DNA of 64,000 nucleotides from an uncultured Lachnospiraceae bacterium (lineage in GTDB: Bacteria; Bacillota_A; Clostridia; Lachnospirales; Lachnospiraceae), in NCBI GenBank assembly GCA_951801245.1, contig CATOMC010000007.1:1-64000 (forward strand). Direction: 5' to 3'. The notes under the pieces were generated by a model. It was not told the origin of the DNA, made no database searches, and worked only from the letters and a program-made list of their open reading frames with translations. Each line of letters begins with the position of its first letter. Position 1 is the stretch's first letter. Shown here piece after piece: positions 1 to 8,865 of the stretch. Both the position numbers and the translations under genes were made by a program.

Positions 1-158
1 CTTTCCGGTGGATGGTTGATTGTTATTCGACATCTCAATTTTACCATAAACCAGTGAGGAGTTGTTTTATTTTGTAACAAAGAGGATCCCGTATTTATGC
101 GGGTTCTGGTGTTTCGCAAACGCCTAAGACTCTCTGAACATGAAAGGAGAGGAAATAT

Positions 159-1355
159 TTGTCAGAAGTAAGGAAAGACAGTAAAGGTCGTAAACTAATG
201 ACAGGAGAGAGTCAGGATAAAGATGGGAGGTACAGATATAAATATTGTGATGCTTTTGGGAATAGAAAATCTGTTTATAGTTGGAGATTAACAGAGTCAG
301 ACTCATATCCCAAAGGTAAGCGCAAGGACATTTCCCTGAGAGAAAAAGAAAAGAACATTCAAAAAGAATTAAACGATGATATTATCCCTGATGGAGGGAA
401 TATGACAGTATTGGAATTGGTGGAGAAATATATCAATCAAAAAAGAGGCGTTAAGCATAATACACAAGCCAATTACAATTTTGTTATCAATGTCATCAAG
501 AAAGAACCATTCGGGGCAAAGCGGATTGATAAGGTGAAATTATCAGATGCCAGGGAGTGGCTGATTAAATTACAGGATGATGGCAGAGGCTACAGCAGCA
601 TACATAGCATCCGTGGGGTAGTCAGACCAGCTTTTCAGATGGCAATGGATGATGATCTTATCCGTAAGAATCCGTTTGAATTCCAGTTAGCAACGGTAGT
701 AATAAACGATAGTGTGACTAGGGAAGCCATTACACGGAAACAGGAGCGGGAGTTTCTAAGATTCATCAAAGAAGATAAGCATTTCTGCAAATATTATGAT
801 GGAATTTATATCTTATTCAAAACTGGACTTAGAGTTTCTGAATTTTGTGGACTGACAAAAGAAGATATTGAGTTTGATAAGGAAAGAATCAAAGTAGACC
901 ATCAATTACAGAGAAAACGTGATATGGAATATGTGATTGAAACACCTAAGACAGAAAAAGGTGTGAGATATGTTCCCATGAATGAAGATGTTGCAGAGTG
1001 CTTCAAGCGTATCATTGAAAACAGAAAGAAACCGAAAATTGAACCAATGATTGATGGCAGGGCAGGATTTCTATTTCTGGATAAGAATGATATGCCTATG
1101 GTAGCTTTGCATTGGGAGAAATATTTTCAGCATATCAGAGAGAAATATAATAGTATATATAAGGTGCAAATGCCTGTTATAACACCACATGTATGCAGAC
1201 ATACATTCTGTAGCAACATGGCGAAGTCGGGCATGAATCCAAAGACACTACAATACATTATGGGACATTCTGATATTGGCGTTACATTGAACACATATAC
1301 ACATTTACAGTTTGATGATGCCAAAGAAGAGATGAAGAAAGTCTGTAATAAGTAG
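159..1355 (+). CDS. int: Tn916-family tyrosine integrase
   Basis: Site-specific recombinase that would excise and integrate a conjugative-transposon-type element. The 398-residue protein has the Tn916 Int layout: an N-terminal arm-binding domain (about 1-75, opening like Tn916 Int with a conserved KDGRY stretch), a SAM-like core-binding domain (about 80-180) and a C-terminal catalytic domain. The catalytic set is visible: R225 in TGLRVSEF, K264, H344-x-x-R347, H370 in MGHSD and nucleophile Y380. Translation begins at a TTG at 159, chosen because AGGAGAGGA ends about 5 bases upstream and the N-terminus matches the family. The gene is more A+T-rich than the core genes to its right, as expected of mobile DNA. 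The rest of the element lies left of the window. No Xis gene is visible in the 158 bases upstream. Confidence 0.95.
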   Translation: MSEVRKDSKGRKLMTGESQDKDGRYRYKYCDAFGNRKSVYSWRLTESDSYPKGKRKDISLREKEKNIQKELNDDIIPDGGNMTVLELVEKYINQKRGVKHNTQANYNFVINVIKKEPFGAKRIDKVKLSDAREWLIKLQDDGRGYSSIHSIRGVVRPAFQMAMDDDLIRKNPFEFQLATVVINDSVTREAITRKQEREFLRFIKEDKHFCKYYDGIYILFKTGLRVSEFCGLTKEDIEFDKERIKVDHQLQRKRDMEYVIETPKTEKGVRYVPMNEDVAECFKRIIENRKKPKIEPMIDGRAGFLFLDKNDMPMVALHWEKYFQHIREKYNSIYKVQMPVITPHVCRHTFCSNMAKSGMNPKTLQYIMGHSDIGVTLNTYTHLQFDDAKEEMKKVCNK

Positions 1356-1356
1356 T

Positions 1357-1430
1357 GGGCTAAAAATTTCAATTTAGCCCAGAATTTAGCCCAAACGAAG
1401 GAAAAGTTATGCAAAGTTATTCCAAGTTAT
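1357..1430. repeat. Terminal repeats of the integrated element (putative Int arm sites)
   Basis: Directly after the int stop there is an 8-bp perfect inverted repeat, GGGCTAAA (1357-1364) and TTTAGCCC (1373-1380). A second direct copy of AATTTAGCCC lies at 1383-1392. Three AAGTTAT copies then follow at an exact 10-bp period (1404, 1414, 1424). Repeats between an integrase gene and the element end are where arm-type sites for the integrase N-terminal domain are normally found. That assignment is inference; only the repeats are seen. The element boundary should lie between here and the phosphatase gene at 1532. Confidence 0.55.
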
Positions 1431-1531
1431 ACATAAAAAGGTGAACAAACACACTATCATAAAAATATAGCAAAACTGTTGAAAGTACCTAAAATACAGC
1501 AAAATCAAGCATTTACGGAGGTTTTAGCAAC

Positions 1532-1996
1532 ATGATAAAAATACTTTTTGTCTGCCACGGCAACATCTGCAGAAGCACCATGGCCCAGAGCGTCTTCTCC
1601 TATATGGCGGCCCAGCAGAGGCTTTCAGAGCACTTCCACATCGATTCCGCTGCCACCAGCAGAGAGGAGATTGGGAATCCGCCTCACTACGGCACAGTCA
1701 GCAAACTGCGTCAGGAAGGGATTCCGTTGATTCCTCACAGAGCGCGTCAGATGACCAGACAGGATTATAAAGAGTACGACTATCTGATCGGCATGGATGA
1801 TGCTAATTTCCGCAATATGGAGCGGATTGCAGGCGGAGACCCGGATCATAAAATATATCGTCTTTTAGAGTTCGCAGGGAGCCGCCGGGCGATTGCAGAT
1901 CCCTGGTACACAGGCAATTTTGATGTCACGTATGATGATGTGACAGAAGGATGTGAGGCTTTTTTGAGGTTTTTGGAATCCGGGGAGTCCGATTAG
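1532..1996 (+). CDS. Low-molecular-weight protein-tyrosine phosphatase
   Basis: Cytoplasmic phosphatase of 154 residues, the usual size of the LMW-PTP/arsenate-reductase fold. The P-loop CHGNICRS at residues 8-15 gives nucleophile C8 and R14, and the general-acid motif DP is at D123-P124. Such enzymes dephosphorylate tyrosine, or sometimes arginine, on proteins; the substrate here is unknown. GGAGG lies about 11 bases before the ATG. It is the first chromosomal gene beyond the integrated element and converges with the XRE gene, overlapping it by 4 bases (1993-1996). With no capsule kinase nearby, a housekeeping role is as likely as one in polysaccharide control. Confidence 0.92.
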   Translation: MIKILFVCHGNICRSTMAQSVFSYMAAQQRLSEHFHIDSAATSREEIGNPPHYGTVSKLRQEGIPLIPHRARQMTRQDYKEYDYLIGMDDANFRNMERIAGGDPDHKIYRLLEFAGSRRAIADPWYTGNFDVTYDDVTEGCEAFLRFLESGESD

Positions 1997-2835
1997 TCGG
2001 ACTTCCCGGTATTTTTCCGGTGATACTCCCAGACAAAGCAGCCGGACGAGAGCAACAATGCGATAAGGATCGTCAGTCCGTCCCACACATCCAGAATCGG
2101 TTCTCCTATCATTTTGGACAAGATTATATTGATCAGAAAGACAACCGGGACAATGGCGAGAAGAGATATGCCCAAAGCCACTAACTTCCTGGTCCTCCCA
2201 ATTATGATAAAGACGGCAAATATCAGCCACAAGAACGCCAGTGCTGGTATGGCCATTGCAGTACCGATGGTAAACACCGTGTGGACTTTTAATAGCCAGC
2301 TCAACAGGTACAAATAGGGAATGATCAAAATACTGAGTGAGATGAGGCTGAAAGGGATGCCCTTTTTCCCGAAGATAATACCGGGAGTGGTGACAATCCA
2401 TGCTAGGGCAATCGAACTGACCGGGATCAGAGACCAGGTCAGGCGGCCGGAGATTGCGATATCGCAAGTTAAGCACACCACAATCCCGAGGAAAAGTGCC
2501 ACGGAAAACAGGATTTCGATTATTCTGTTTTTGGAGAGGATGTTTTCATTCTTTTGTTTCAGGGCAATGAGATTTTCTTCCGCTTTTTTTTCATAATTCA
2601 TATATTTTTCATCGTGTTTCATTTCAATTTTCTCCCCACTTAACAATTCGTTTACGGTGATGCCGAGTATACCGCACAGTTCCAGCATGATAGAGGAATC
2701 CGGCATGCTTTTACCGGTTTCCCATTTGGATACGGCCCTGTCTGTAATATTCAGTTTTTCTGCAAGCTGCGCCTGGGTCAGTTTCTGCTCCTTGCGGCAT
2801 TTGGCAATAAAGGTACCTATCTGTGTCTGATTCAT
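1993..2835 (-). CDS. XRE-family regulator with C-terminal membrane domain
   Basis: A 280-residue protein. Residues 1-66 form a Cro/CI-type helix-turn-helix (QKLTQAQLAEKLNI then DRAVSKWETG). A charged, probably helical linker spans about 70-105, and about five hydrophobic segments cover 107-270. HTH proteins of this layout are common in Clostridia and are thought to be membrane-tethered regulators, but ligand and targets are unknown. TCCTCC on the plus strand (2842-2847) is its ribosome site, about 6 bases before the ATG. It is divergent from the phosphate operon across a 290-bp gap, so it could act on pstS, but nothing in the sequence proves this. Confidence 0.88.
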   Translation of the reverse strand: MNQTQIGTFIAKCRKEQKLTQAQLAEKLNITDRAVSKWETGKSMPDSSIMLELCGILGITVNELLSGEKIEMKHDEKYMNYEKKAEENLIALKQKNENILSKNRIIEILFSVALFLGIVVCLTCDIAISGRLTWSLIPVSSIALAWIVTTPGIIFGKKGIPFSLISLSILIIPYLYLLSWLLKVHTVFTIGTAMAIPALAFLWLIFAVFIIIGRTRKLVALGISLLAIVPVVFLINIILSKMIGEPILDVWDGLTILIALLLSSGCFVWEYHRKNTGKSD

Positions 2836-3125
2836 TTCGATTTCCTCCTTGGGATGAATCTTACATCTTTTGCGGTATTTTTAACACGAACCGTTGGTTG
2901 AGTCTGGGTAAATATCTGTGTATATCATACGCTAAAAGCGCTTTTTGGGCAATTACGAGATATGAAGAAGGAGAAGTATGCATAAGTTGTAAAGAGGAGC
3001 CGTAAATATCAGGATGGCAGGTAAGAGTATACATAATACGTAATACGGGAAAAGCATGTGAAGGAAAGTGAATAAAAAGGATATAAAAAAGGATGAGAAA
3101 AGGAATTAAATAAAAAAGGAATGTA
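2836..3125. promoter_or_regulatory. Divergent spacer between the XRE gene and pstS
   Basis: About 290 bases with no convincing gene. A short palindrome AAAAGCGCTTTTT lies near 2934-2946. Isolated TTACA (2861) and TTAACA (2881) resemble Pho-box halves but lack the 11-bp period seen at 6863-6891, so no Pho box is called. The last 80 bases are A/G-rich and end in AAAAAAGGAATGTA before the pstS ATG. Promoters for both genes must lie here but none stands out. Confidence 0.4.
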
Positions 3126-4181
3126 ATGAAAAATAATGTGATGAAAAGTGATGCAGCAAACAGAGAGGCAACAAACAGAAATGTAGCAAATGCAAATATA
3201 GCAAACAGAAATACCCCAATATATTTATATGCAGCTATATTTGTCATCGCACTTCTGGCGGCAGGAGGCATTCAGAATAATGGCCAGGGAAAAATCATGC
3301 AGACCGCCTCCAATCCTCAGATCAAGGGCACTGTCACGATGGCCGGCTCCACGTCTATGGAAACGCTGGCAAATGCGTTGGCGGAAGGATTTATGAACCG
3401 GTATCCGCAGGTAGTAGTGACGGCGGAGTTTACAGGTTCTTCGGCAGGGATAGAGGCGGTGCTTGCAGGCACTGCGGATATTGGCAATTCTTCCAGGCGG
3501 CTGCGGGACGAGGAAAAGGAGGCCGGGGCGGTGGAGCATGTTGTGGCCATAGATGGGATCGTGTTGGTGACGGATGCAGAAAATCCGGTCCGAGCACTGA
3601 CGAAGGCGCAGTTATATGGAATTTATCGGGGAGAAATCAGGAACTGGAGTGAGGTGGGAGGACGAGACAGGGCCATCGTGGTGGTGGGACGGGAAGCGGG
3701 AAGCGGCACGAGAGAAAGTTTCGAGGTTTTTCTGGAGGCAGAGGACAGGTGTGTTTATGCTAATGAATTGAATTCCACGGGAGCGGTGATGGCAAGGGTA
3801 TCTTCCACACCGGGGGCCATCGGCTATGTGTCCTGGGAAGTGTTGGATGACACGGTAACGGTTCTTGCGATAGATGGGATCATGCCTGCGGAAGAAACGA
3901 TCGGGGATGGCAGGTATGTGTTAAGCAGGCCTTATGTGATGGTGACAAAGGGAGCGTCGGAGGAGCAGAGTGAGGCAGTGCAGGCTTTTTTGCGATACAT
4001 AAGTTCTGTAGAAGGAAAAGAACTGCTTAAGAGGGTGTCCCGGGTTATCCCTGCAGAGAATGATTCTGGTTTTGGAGGAGCCACATGTTTCAATATGCAT
4101 CGAATAAATCTGACTATTCCATACATAAAAGGCAGCAGGAAGCCAGCTCTGCGGATCACAAACATGCGGGAATGGATTTGA
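3126..4181 (+). CDS. pstS: Phosphate ABC transporter substrate-binding protein (signal-anchored)
   Basis: Extracytoplasmic phosphate-binding protein feeding PstCA. The 351-residue product has the PBP-like fold with phosphate contacts in GSTSMETLA (about 73-81), FTGSSAGIEAV and GREAGSGTRESF (about 191-202). Two features are odd. The hydrophobic N-terminal segment (about 32-48) ends LAAGG, where a Gram-positive PstS would have a lipobox LAAGC; without the cysteine it would be a signal anchor or cleaved form, not a lipoprotein. Before that segment sits a repetitive Asn/Arg/Ala stretch (residues about 10-29). The fold should end near RVIPAEN, but the frame runs on about 35 residues and overlaps pstC by 97 bases. 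AAGGA 5 bases before the ATG supports this start. Confidence 0.9.
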   Translation: MKNNVMKSDAANREATNRNVANANIANRNTPIYLYAAIFVIALLAAGGIQNNGQGKIMQTASNPQIKGTVTMAGSTSMETLANALAEGFMNRYPQVVVTAEFTGSSAGIEAVLAGTADIGNSSRRLRDEEKEAGAVEHVVAIDGIVLVTDAENPVRALTKAQLYGIYRGEIRNWSEVGGRDRAIVVVGREAGSGTRESFEVFLEAEDRCVYANELNSTGAVMARVSSTPGAIGYVSWEVLDDTVTVLAIDGIMPAEETIGDGRYVLSRPYVMVTKGASEEQSEAVQAFLRYISSVEGKELLKRVSRVIPAENDSGFGGATCFNMHRINLTIPYIKGSRKPALRITNMREWI

Positions 4182-5122
4182 AAGTGTGGAATCAATCCGG
4201 GACAATAGACTATAAATACAATCGTATAAGCCATGTCAAGGCCATAGAGAAAGCCGCAGAAATCATTTTTGCCATGTGTGCGTTCATGTCGGTTGTAGCC
4301 GTATGTTCCATCACGCTTTATATGATAGCTAATGGTGTTCCGGCTGTCTTTGAATTGGGACTTAAAGAAATCTTATTTTCCACAACATGGCAGCCTGTGG
4401 CGAAAGAGCCGTCTTTTGGCATTCTTTATGTGATTCTGACTTCCATTGTGGGTACTTTTCTGGCAATCGTGATTGGTGTGCCAGTCGGGCTTCTTACGGC
4501 GGTATTTCTTTCGGAAGTGGCTCCGGGGTGGCTTTCCGCGTTGGTGCGCCCGACGGTGGATCTTCTGGCGGGGATTCCGTCAGTCATTTATGGTGTTTTG
4601 GGGATGATGCTTTTAAATCCCTATATGTATCGTCTGGAAGAGCGGCTGTTTGCGGGGTCTAAGACTCATCAGTTTACGGGTGGTGCCAATCTGCTCTCGT
4701 CTTCGCTTGTGCTTTCGGTGATGATTCTGCCAACGGTCATCAGTATCAGTGAGGCGGCGCTTCGGGCGGTGCCTCAGGAATTAAGGGTCTCCTCTCTGGC
4801 GCTTGGCGCTTCTTCTGTAGAGACGATTTTCAAGGTCACGATACCTGCGGCCAGATCGGGGATTCTTTCGGCGGTGGTTTTGGGGGTAGGCAGGGCTGTT
4901 GGTGAGGCGATGGCGATCAGTCTGGTGTCAGGCAATTCGGTGAATCTGCCGCTTCCCTTTCATTCGGTCAGGTTCCTCTCCACGGCGATTGTCAGTGAGA
5001 TGGGGTACGCAGGCGGTGTGCACAGGCAGGTGCTGTTTACCATCGGGTTGGTGCTGTTTGGTTTTATCATGGTGGTCAACGGGATTTTGAGCAGCATCTT
5101 AAAGGGGGAGCGGAAGGTATGA
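4085..5122 (+). CDS. pstC: Phosphate ABC transporter permease PstC
   Basis: Inner-membrane permease subunit (345 residues) of the Pst phosphate importer. About six membrane segments follow a polar N-terminal extension of roughly 50 residues. The MetI-type loop is visible: EAALRAVPQELRVSSLALGAS, then VGRAVGEAMAI. The start at 4085 is preferred because GGAGGA lies 5 bases upstream; an internal ATG at 4172 has no good ribosome site. The chosen start puts 97 bases inside pstS, suggesting translational coupling or an old frameshift at the pstS end. The gene ends in a 4-base ATGA overlap with pstA. Confidence 0.93.
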   Translation: MFQYASNKSDYSIHKRQQEASSADHKHAGMDLKVWNQSGTIDYKYNRISHVKAIEKAAEIIFAMCAFMSVVAVCSITLYMIANGVPAVFELGLKEILFSTTWQPVAKEPSFGILYVILTSIVGTFLAIVIGVPVGLLTAVFLSEVAPGWLSALVRPTVDLLAGIPSVIYGVLGMMLLNPYMYRLEERLFAGSKTHQFTGGANLLSSSLVLSVMILPTVISISEAALRAVPQELRVSSLALGASSVETIFKVTIPAARSGILSAVVLGVGRAVGEAMAISLVSGNSVNLPLPFHSVRFLSTAIVSEMGYAGGVHRQVLFTIGLVLFGFIMVVNGILSSILKGERKV

Positions 5123-5943
5123 TGAGAAGGCTGAAAGACGAGGTACTTTTGTGTCTGATTTATCTGGCGGCGTTTGCTGCGGAGTTTCTTTTGATTGGGA
5201 TTCTGGCATATGTGTTTGTAAAGGGGCTGCCTTATGTCAATGTGCAGTTTCTGACGGAAGTGACCAGTATTTTGCAGGGGACGGTGGGGATTGCCGGTAA
5301 TATTGTGAATACCGTTTATATGGTGGTGTTGACGCTTGTGATTGCGGTGCCTCTTGGAATCGGTTCGGCGATTTATTTGAATGAGTATGCCAGGCCGGGA
5401 AAGGCGGTTCGGCTGATCATATTTACCACCCAGACATTATCCGGGATACCGTCTATTATCTTTGGCCTGTTTGGGATGGTGTTTTTTGGTGTTACGCTGG
5501 GGCTTGGATATTCCATTTTGACAGGAGCGCTTACGCTTACACTGATGGTGCTGCCGCTGATCACGAGTAATACTCAGGAAGCTTTAAAGACGGTGCCGGA
5601 AAGTTACAGAAGCGGGGCACTCAGTATGGGAGCCGGTAAGTGGTATATGATCCGGACGATTCTCTTACCCTGTGCGATGCCGGGGATTGTGACGGGCATT
5701 ATCCTGGCCGTGGGACGGATCCTGGGGGAATCGGCGGCACTGCTTTTTACGGCCGGAAGCGGGTATCTTCTGCCCAGGTCAGTGGGAGGATGTTTTCATA
5801 AGATCGTAGAGTCCGGCGGCACGCTCGCAATACAGTTGTATCTGAGTATGTCGAAAGCGCAGTATTCTGTGGCGTTTGGCATCGCGGTGGTGCTTCTTTG
5901 TCTGGTGTTGTGTTTGCAGTTACTGACCAGAATCCTGGCGTGA
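5119..5943 (+). CDS. pstA: Phosphate ABC transporter permease PstA
   Basis: Second permease subunit (274 residues) of the Pst importer, pairing with PstC. About six membrane helices are visible, with the permease coupling loop QEALKTVPESYRSGALSMGA near residues 153-172 and GRILGESAALLFTAG after it. The start overlaps the pstC stop (ATGATG at 5119), so the two permeases are translationally coupled. A 140-bp spacer, unusual inside a pst operon, separates it from pstB. That spacer contains the palindrome GAAGTACTTC (5944-5953) right at the stop and a GCAG/CTGC stem, and may modulate pstB expression. Confidence 0.94.
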   Translation: MMRRLKDEVLLCLIYLAAFAAEFLLIGILAYVFVKGLPYVNVQFLTEVTSILQGTVGIAGNIVNTVYMVVLTLVIAVPLGIGSAIYLNEYARPGKAVRLIIFTTQTLSGIPSIIFGLFGMVFFGVTLGLGYSILTGALTLTLMVLPLITSNTQEALKTVPESYRSGALSMGAGKWYMIRTILLPCAMPGIVTGIILAVGRILGESAALLFTAGSGYLLPRSVGGCFHKIVESGGTLAIQLYLSMSKAQYSVAFGIAVVLLCLVLCLQLLTRILA

Positions 5944-6083
5944 GAAGTACTTCTAATCACTCGCAGCAAGGGCTGCTTCGCGGAATTCTGGCGGCTGGTG
6001 TGGAAATTTGATCATAGAATACAGTCAATACAATTGAGGAAATAAAATCATGTGGATAGTAAAATAGCAAGGATATCATAATA

Positions 6084-6842
6084 ATGTCAGAGAGTAAGAT
6101 AAGTACCCGCAAACTGAATCTTTACTATGGGTCCAATCATGCCTTGAAAGATATTACGATAGGAATCCGCGGTAATGCGGTGACGGCGCTGATCGGGCCT
6201 TCCGGATGTGGTAAATCCACTTTTTTGAAGACGATAAACCGGATGAATGACTTGACAGACGGCGTGCGGATCGAGGGACAAGTGTATCTGGACGGGGAGG
6301 ATATCTATGGGGCCGGCGTGGATGTGAGCAGATTACGGAAACGGGTGGGGATGGTGTTTCAACAGCCCGATCCTTTTCCGATGAGTGTCTATGATAATAT
6401 TGCATACGGTCCCAGAATACATGGGATAAGAAGAAAGGAGAGACTGGATGAGATTGTGGAAAGGAGTCTGCGGCAGGCGGCTGTCTGGGAAGAAGTCGGG
6501 GATCGATTGTACAAACCGGCGCTGGGGCTTTCCGGCGGGCAAAGGCAGCGGTTGTGCATCGCCCGTGTGCTGGCTGTGGAGCCGGAAGTACTTTTGATGG
6601 ATGAACCCACTTCGGCGCTGGATCCGGTCTCCACTCTGAAAGTAGAAGAACTGCTATCACACCTGAAAAAGGATTATACGATTGTAATCGTGACGCACAA
6701 CATGCAGCAGGCGGCCAGAGTATCGGACGATACGGCTTTTTTTCTGATGGGAGAGGTGGTGGAATTTGATGCCACAGGCAAATTGTTTACGCATCCGGCC
6801 AACAGGAAAACGCGGGAATATATTACGGGCCGGTTTGGGTAG
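6084..6842 (+). CDS. pstB: Phosphate ABC transporter ATPase PstB
   Basis: ATP-binding subunit (252 residues, typical length) that energises PstCA at the cytoplasmic face. Walker [10 protein letters not shown] is at 38-46, followed by the PstB-typical KTINRMNDL. The Q-loop [14 protein letters not shown], signature LSGGQRQRL, Walker [13 protein letters not shown] and switch histidine in [14 protein letters not shown] are all present. AAGGA about 11 bases upstream supports the ATG at 6084. It closes the pst operon and is followed by the Pho box for the Na/Pi cotransporter. The expected downstream phoU is absent. Confidence 0.96.
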   Translation: MSESKISTRKLNLYYGSNHALKDITIGIRGNAVTALIGPSGCGKSTFLKTINRMNDLTDGVRIEGQVYLDGEDIYGAGVDVSRLRKRVGMVFQQPDPFPMSVYDNIAYGPRIHGIRRKERLDEIVERSLRQAAVWEEVGDRLYKPALGLSGGQRQRLCIARVLAVEPEVLLMDEPTSALDPVSTLKVEELLSHLKKDYTIVIVTHNMQQAARVSDDTAFFLMGEVVEFDATGKLFTHPANRKTREYITGRFG

Positions 6843-6862
6843 AAGAACGGGCAGGAGCGAAA

Positions 6863-6891
6863 TTTTACATAAATTTTACATTCGTTTTACA
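6863..6891 (+). promoter_or_regulatory. Pho box: three TTTTACA repeats at 11-bp period
   Basis: Three perfect TTTTACA copies start at 6863, 6874 and 6885, each separated by 4 bases. Direct repeats of TT(A/T)ACA type spaced one helical turn apart are the binding sites of PhoP/PhoB-family regulators in Firmicutes. The site lies 144 bases upstream of the Na/Pi cotransporter start. A PhoB-type regulator is encoded at 9461. A -10-like GATAAT follows at 6922-6927, but the exact promoter is uncertain. Confidence 0.85.
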
Positions 6892-7034
6892 AAACCCTGA
6901 TAGTAAGACGGATAAATCCATGATAATTTCAAATCATAATACTACGGCATATGCTGGAATCCAAACGGCAGTTACAGCATCCACGCAAGGCGGATATCGA
7001 TTGGATCAGGCAGTGCTTCATAAAGGAGGTTATC

Positions 7035-8807
7035 ATGGATTTTTTCAGCATACTTACAATGGTGGGCGGGCTTGCACTTTTTCTATATGGTATGCATGTG
7101 CTTGGAGAAGGTCTGTCCAAAGCAAGCGGCGGCAGGATGGAACAGATACTGGAGCGGCTGACTTCCGGCAGGCTGCGGGCTGTATTGCTGGGTGCTGCAG
7201 TCACGGCAGTGATTCAGTCTTCTTCGGCTACTACGGTAATGGTGGTAGGGTTTGTAAACTCGGGCATTATGAAATTATCCAGTGCCATCGGTATCATTAT
7301 GGGCGCCAATATCGGCACAACAATAACATCATGGCTTTTGAGTCTGAGTGGTATTGAGAACGGGAATTTCTGGGTAAAGATGTTAAAGCCGTCTTCCTTT
7401 TCACCGATTCTTGCCATCATCGGTGTGATGATCCTGTTGTTTTCCAAGAAGGACAGTAAGCGAAACGCGGCGACGATCTTTGTGGGATTTGCGGTGCTGA
7501 TGTTTGGCATGGATACCATGTCCGGTGCAGTGAAGCCCCTTGCCGATGTGCCGGAGTTTGCCAATCTGCTGCTGTTATTCAGCAATCCGTTTCTGGGGAT
7601 ACTGGCGGGTGCGGTCTTGACGGCAGTCCTGCAGTCTTCCTCGGCTTCTGTGGGTATCCTGCAGGCGCTGTGTGCCACTGGGGCGGTCTCTTATGGGGCG
7701 GCCGTGCCGATCATTTTAGGGCAGAATATCGGCACCTGTGTGACGGCTCTGTTATCGTCTGTGGGAACGTCCAAGAATGCCAGACGGGCGGCAATTGTGC
7801 ATTTATATTTTAATCTGATCGGTACGGCCGCGTTTATGGCGGTTTTTTATGGGTTAAATAGTATTGTCGGCTTTACGTTTATTCATCTGGCGGCGGCGCC
7901 TTACGGGATTGCCATCGCGCACAGCGCCTTTAACATTTTTGCAACCTGTCTGTTGCTGCCATTCTCGGAACTGTTGGAGAAACTGGCTTATCTGACGATC
8001 AGGGAGGATGTTTCAGAACATACGGCGGTGCGGTATGTGGAGGAGGATATCCGAACACTGGATGTCCGCTTTATGAATAATCCGGCGCTTGCCATGGAAC
8101 AGTGCCGGAAGGTGACGGCTCATATGGCGGATACGGCGGCAGATGCCTGCAGGCGGGCGGCAGGGCTTTTGCATCGTTATTCGCAGGAGGAGGCAGACCG
8201 GATACGGCAGATGGAGGAGGATGTTGATCGATATGAGGATGTGCTGGGCACGTATCTTTTGCGGTTGAGCGGACGGGAACTGGCGGAACGGGACAGTCGG
8301 ACCCTTACCTTATATCTGCATAGTATCGGTGATCTGGAGCGGATTTCCGATCATGCGGTGAGCATTTCGGAAGCTTATCGGGTCATGGCGGACAAGAAGA
8401 TGGCTTTTTCCAATAAGGCACAGGAGGAACTGGCTGTTTTTACCCGTGCGGTGGAGCGGATTCTGGCATTGGCGTTTGACGTTTTCGAGAAGGAGGACGG
8501 GACTCTTGTCTATGAGGTGGAGGCTTTGCAGTCGTTAGTGGACAGACTGGCCGCCGAAGTCAGAAAGCGCCATATCAGGCGTCTTAGGAAGGGGAAATGT
8601 ACGATAGAACTGGGGTTTCTTCTGGCGGATATTGTGACGGCCTATGAGAGGATTGCGGCACACTGCGTTCATATTGCAGTGCGGATGGTGCAGGTGCAGG
8701 AAGACTCTTTGGAAATGCACGGATACAGCGATGAACTGGGGGAGCGGGACCGGGAAAGGATACATTTGCTTTATGAAGGGTTAGTGCGGGAGTTTTCCCT
8801 GCCTTAG
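7035..8807 (+). CDS. Na/Pi cotransporter family protein with PhoU-like tail
   Basis: A 590-residue PNaS-family membrane protein expected to take up phosphate with sodium, giving a second uptake route beside Pst. The N-terminal half has two inverted repeats carrying the family QSS motifs (AVIQSSSATTVMVVG and AVLQSSSASVGILQA) across about eight membrane segments. From about residue 340 a soluble helical region with two PhoU-like bundles follows (for example RISDHAVSISEA and YERIAAHCVHIAV). The ATG at 7035 is chosen over upstream in-frame codons because AAAGGAGG precedes it by 7 bases and the protein then opens MDFFSIL at the first helix. It is behind the triple Pho box, so likely phosphate-starvation controlled. 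Its PhoU-like tail may stand in for the missing phoU. Confidence 0.92.
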   Translation: MDFFSILTMVGGLALFLYGMHVLGEGLSKASGGRMEQILERLTSGRLRAVLLGAAVTAVIQSSSATTVMVVGFVNSGIMKLSSAIGIIMGANIGTTITSWLLSLSGIENGNFWVKMLKPSSFSPILAIIGVMILLFSKKDSKRNAATIFVGFAVLMFGMDTMSGAVKPLADVPEFANLLLLFSNPFLGILAGAVLTAVLQSSSASVGILQALCATGAVSYGAAVPIILGQNIGTCVTALLSSVGTSKNARRAAIVHLYFNLIGTAAFMAVFYGLNSIVGFTFIHLAAAPYGIAIAHSAFNIFATCLLLPFSELLEKLAYLTIREDVSEHTAVRYVEEDIRTLDVRFMNNPALAMEQCRKVTAHMADTAADACRRAAGLLHRYSQEEADRIRQMEEDVDRYEDVLGTYLLRLSGRELAERDSRTLTLYLHSIGDLERISDHAVSISEAYRVMADKKMAFSNKAQEELAVFTRAVERILALAFDVFEKEDGTLVYEVEALQSLVDRLAAEVRKRHIRRLRKGKCTIELGFLLADIVTAYERIAAHCVHIAVRMVQVQEDSLEMHGYSDELGERDRERIHLLYEGLVREFSLP

Positions 8808-8865
8808 AGGAAACTTCTGTGGCGGCTTGTTTTTTCTCTGGGACGGAGCTATGATGGAGGAGAGG

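Noticed and set aside
1404..1430. Three short repeats at 10-bp period considered as a CRISPR or satellite array
   Set aside because: Units are 7 bases with 3-base gaps; far too short for CRISPR. Better explained as integrase-related repeats.
2859..2886. Possible Pho box before pstS
   Set aside because: TTACA and TTAACA are 20 bases apart with no 11-bp register and no third copy, unlike the clear array at 6863.
2823..3005. Small plus-strand frame between the XRE gene and pstS
   Set aside because: No ribosome site, overlaps the XRE start, and no protein-like features.
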